Of a stretch of DNA of 5,558 nt, positions 5,102 to 5,558 are shown one piece after another (position 1 is the first letter of the stretch; every line of letters begins with the position of its first letter). The stretch comes from Paracoccaceae bacterium. Lineage in GTDB: Bacteria > Pseudomonadota > Alphaproteobacteria > Rhodobacterales > Rhodobacteraceae. Both the position numbers and the translations under genes were made by a program. Below the pieces are notes generated by a model, which was not told the origin of the DNA, made no database searches, and saw only the letters and a program-made list of their open reading frames with translations. The stretch is taken from positions 1 to 5,558 of the forward strand of contig JALWQC010000262.1 of the NCBI GenBank assembly GCA_027080755.1. The letters are read 5' to 3'.

Positions 5102-5558
5102 ATGACCTATCATCTGGCAATTGGCGACAGAACCTATTCAAGCTGGTCCCTGCGCGGCTGGCTGTTGTTTGCAAAATTCGACATTCCGGTAACCGTGCGG
5201 CAAGCCCGCATGTATTCGCCCGAGTTTCACGAAATGCTGCGCGATTTCGGGGGTGGGCGGCTGGTGCCGGCCCTGCGGATTGATGCAGAGCGGCCGATAA
5301 TTGTTACCGACACGCTGGCCATTGCCGAGACCCTGAACGAGCGTCACCCCGACAAACGGATGTGGCCCGCCGATCCGGTGGCGCGGGGGTTTGCGCGCTC
5401 TGTCACGGCGGAAATCCATTCCGGGTTTATGACAATGCGCACCGACTGCACCATGAACCTGCGCCATGTCTACAACGGGTTTGCACCGGCCGCGCCCGTG
5501 CGCAAGGATCTGGAGCGGATTACGGAAATTCTGGCACAGGGTCGTGACCAAAAAGGCG
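5102..5558 (+). CDS. Glutathione S-transferase family protein, N-terminal part (3' end outside window)
   Basis: An ATG at 5102 opens a frame without stops to the right edge, giving 152 complete codons; GSTs of this type are about 210-230 residues, so roughly a third is missing. The N-terminal thioredoxin-like domain (about 1-80) has YSSWSLRG (12-19), the serine-type active-site loop seen in zeta-like and many bacterial GSTs, with S13 or S14 the likely residue acting on glutathione. GGRLVPAL (51-58) supplies the conserved cis-proline P56, and VTDTLAIAETL (68-78) the glutathione gamma-glutamyl contact; T71 stands where serine is more usual, a mild change. The helical domain begins around WPADPVAR (88-95). 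It probably conjugates or isomerises a small electrophile, but the substrate cannot be inferred. AGGGG (5092-5096) lies 5 nt before the ATG. The 75-bp gap after the phosphatase gene leaves co-transcription open. Confidence 0.93.
   Translation, partial: MTYHLAIGDRTYSSWSLRGWLLFAKFDIPVTVRQARMYSPEFHEMLRDFGGGRLVPALRIDAERPIIVTDTLAIAETLNERHPDKRMWPADPVARGFARSVTAEIHSGFMTMRTDCTMNLRHVYNGFAPAAPVRKDLERITEILAQGRDQKG

Overview
The window reads as ordinary chromosomal DNA of a G+C-rich alphaproteobacterium, most likely in or near the Rhodobacterales. This placement is inferred from the protein styles (a YSSWSLRG-type glutathione transferase, an Rrf2 regulator in a coaBC-dut operon, aerobic-type CobU/CobP) and from codon usage; no rRNA or other marker gene is present. 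There is no mobile element, CRISPR array, tRNA, rRNA or phage gene. Genes are tightly packed and all appear intact except the two cut by the window edges.

Layout. Positions 1-345 (+) hold the C-terminal end of an HI0933/YhiN-type flavoprotein. It converges on, and overlaps by 17 bp, a leftward block running from about 3760 down to 329: a small secreted PEBP-like protein (3358-3759), then coaBC (2073-3266), dut (1612-2076), an Rrf2-family regulator (1163-1612) and a family-2-like glycosyltransferase (329-1159). The last four are almost certainly one operon: coaBC/dut overlap by 4 bp (ATGA), dut/rrf2 share one base (TAATG), and only 3 bp separate rrf2 from the glycosyltransferase. The PEBP-like gene lies 91 bp upstream in the same direction and may or may not be co-transcribed.

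A 143-bp divergent intergenic region (3760-3902) separates this block from a rightward pair: cobU/cobP (3903-4442), overlapping by 4 bp a histidine-phosphatase gene (4439-5026) that is probably the alpha-ribazole-phosphate phosphatase (CobC-type) of the same nucleotide-loop pathway. After a 75-bp gap, which holds a perfect small inverted repeat, a glutathione S-transferase gene starts at 5102 and runs off the right edge.

How the genes fit together. CobU activates adenosylcobinamide (phosphate) to its GDP form, and a CobC-type phosphatase acts at the end of nucleotide-loop assembly, so the pair fits late cobalamin synthesis or salvage. CoaBC uses cysteine to make 4'-phosphopantetheine for coenzyme A, and Dut removes dUTP. 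The Rrf2 regulator lacks the three-cysteine Fe-S site of IscR, and its close coupling to a cysteine-consuming enzyme is the most interesting regulatory hint here. I found no convincing evidence of an undescribed system; the findings below are modest leads.
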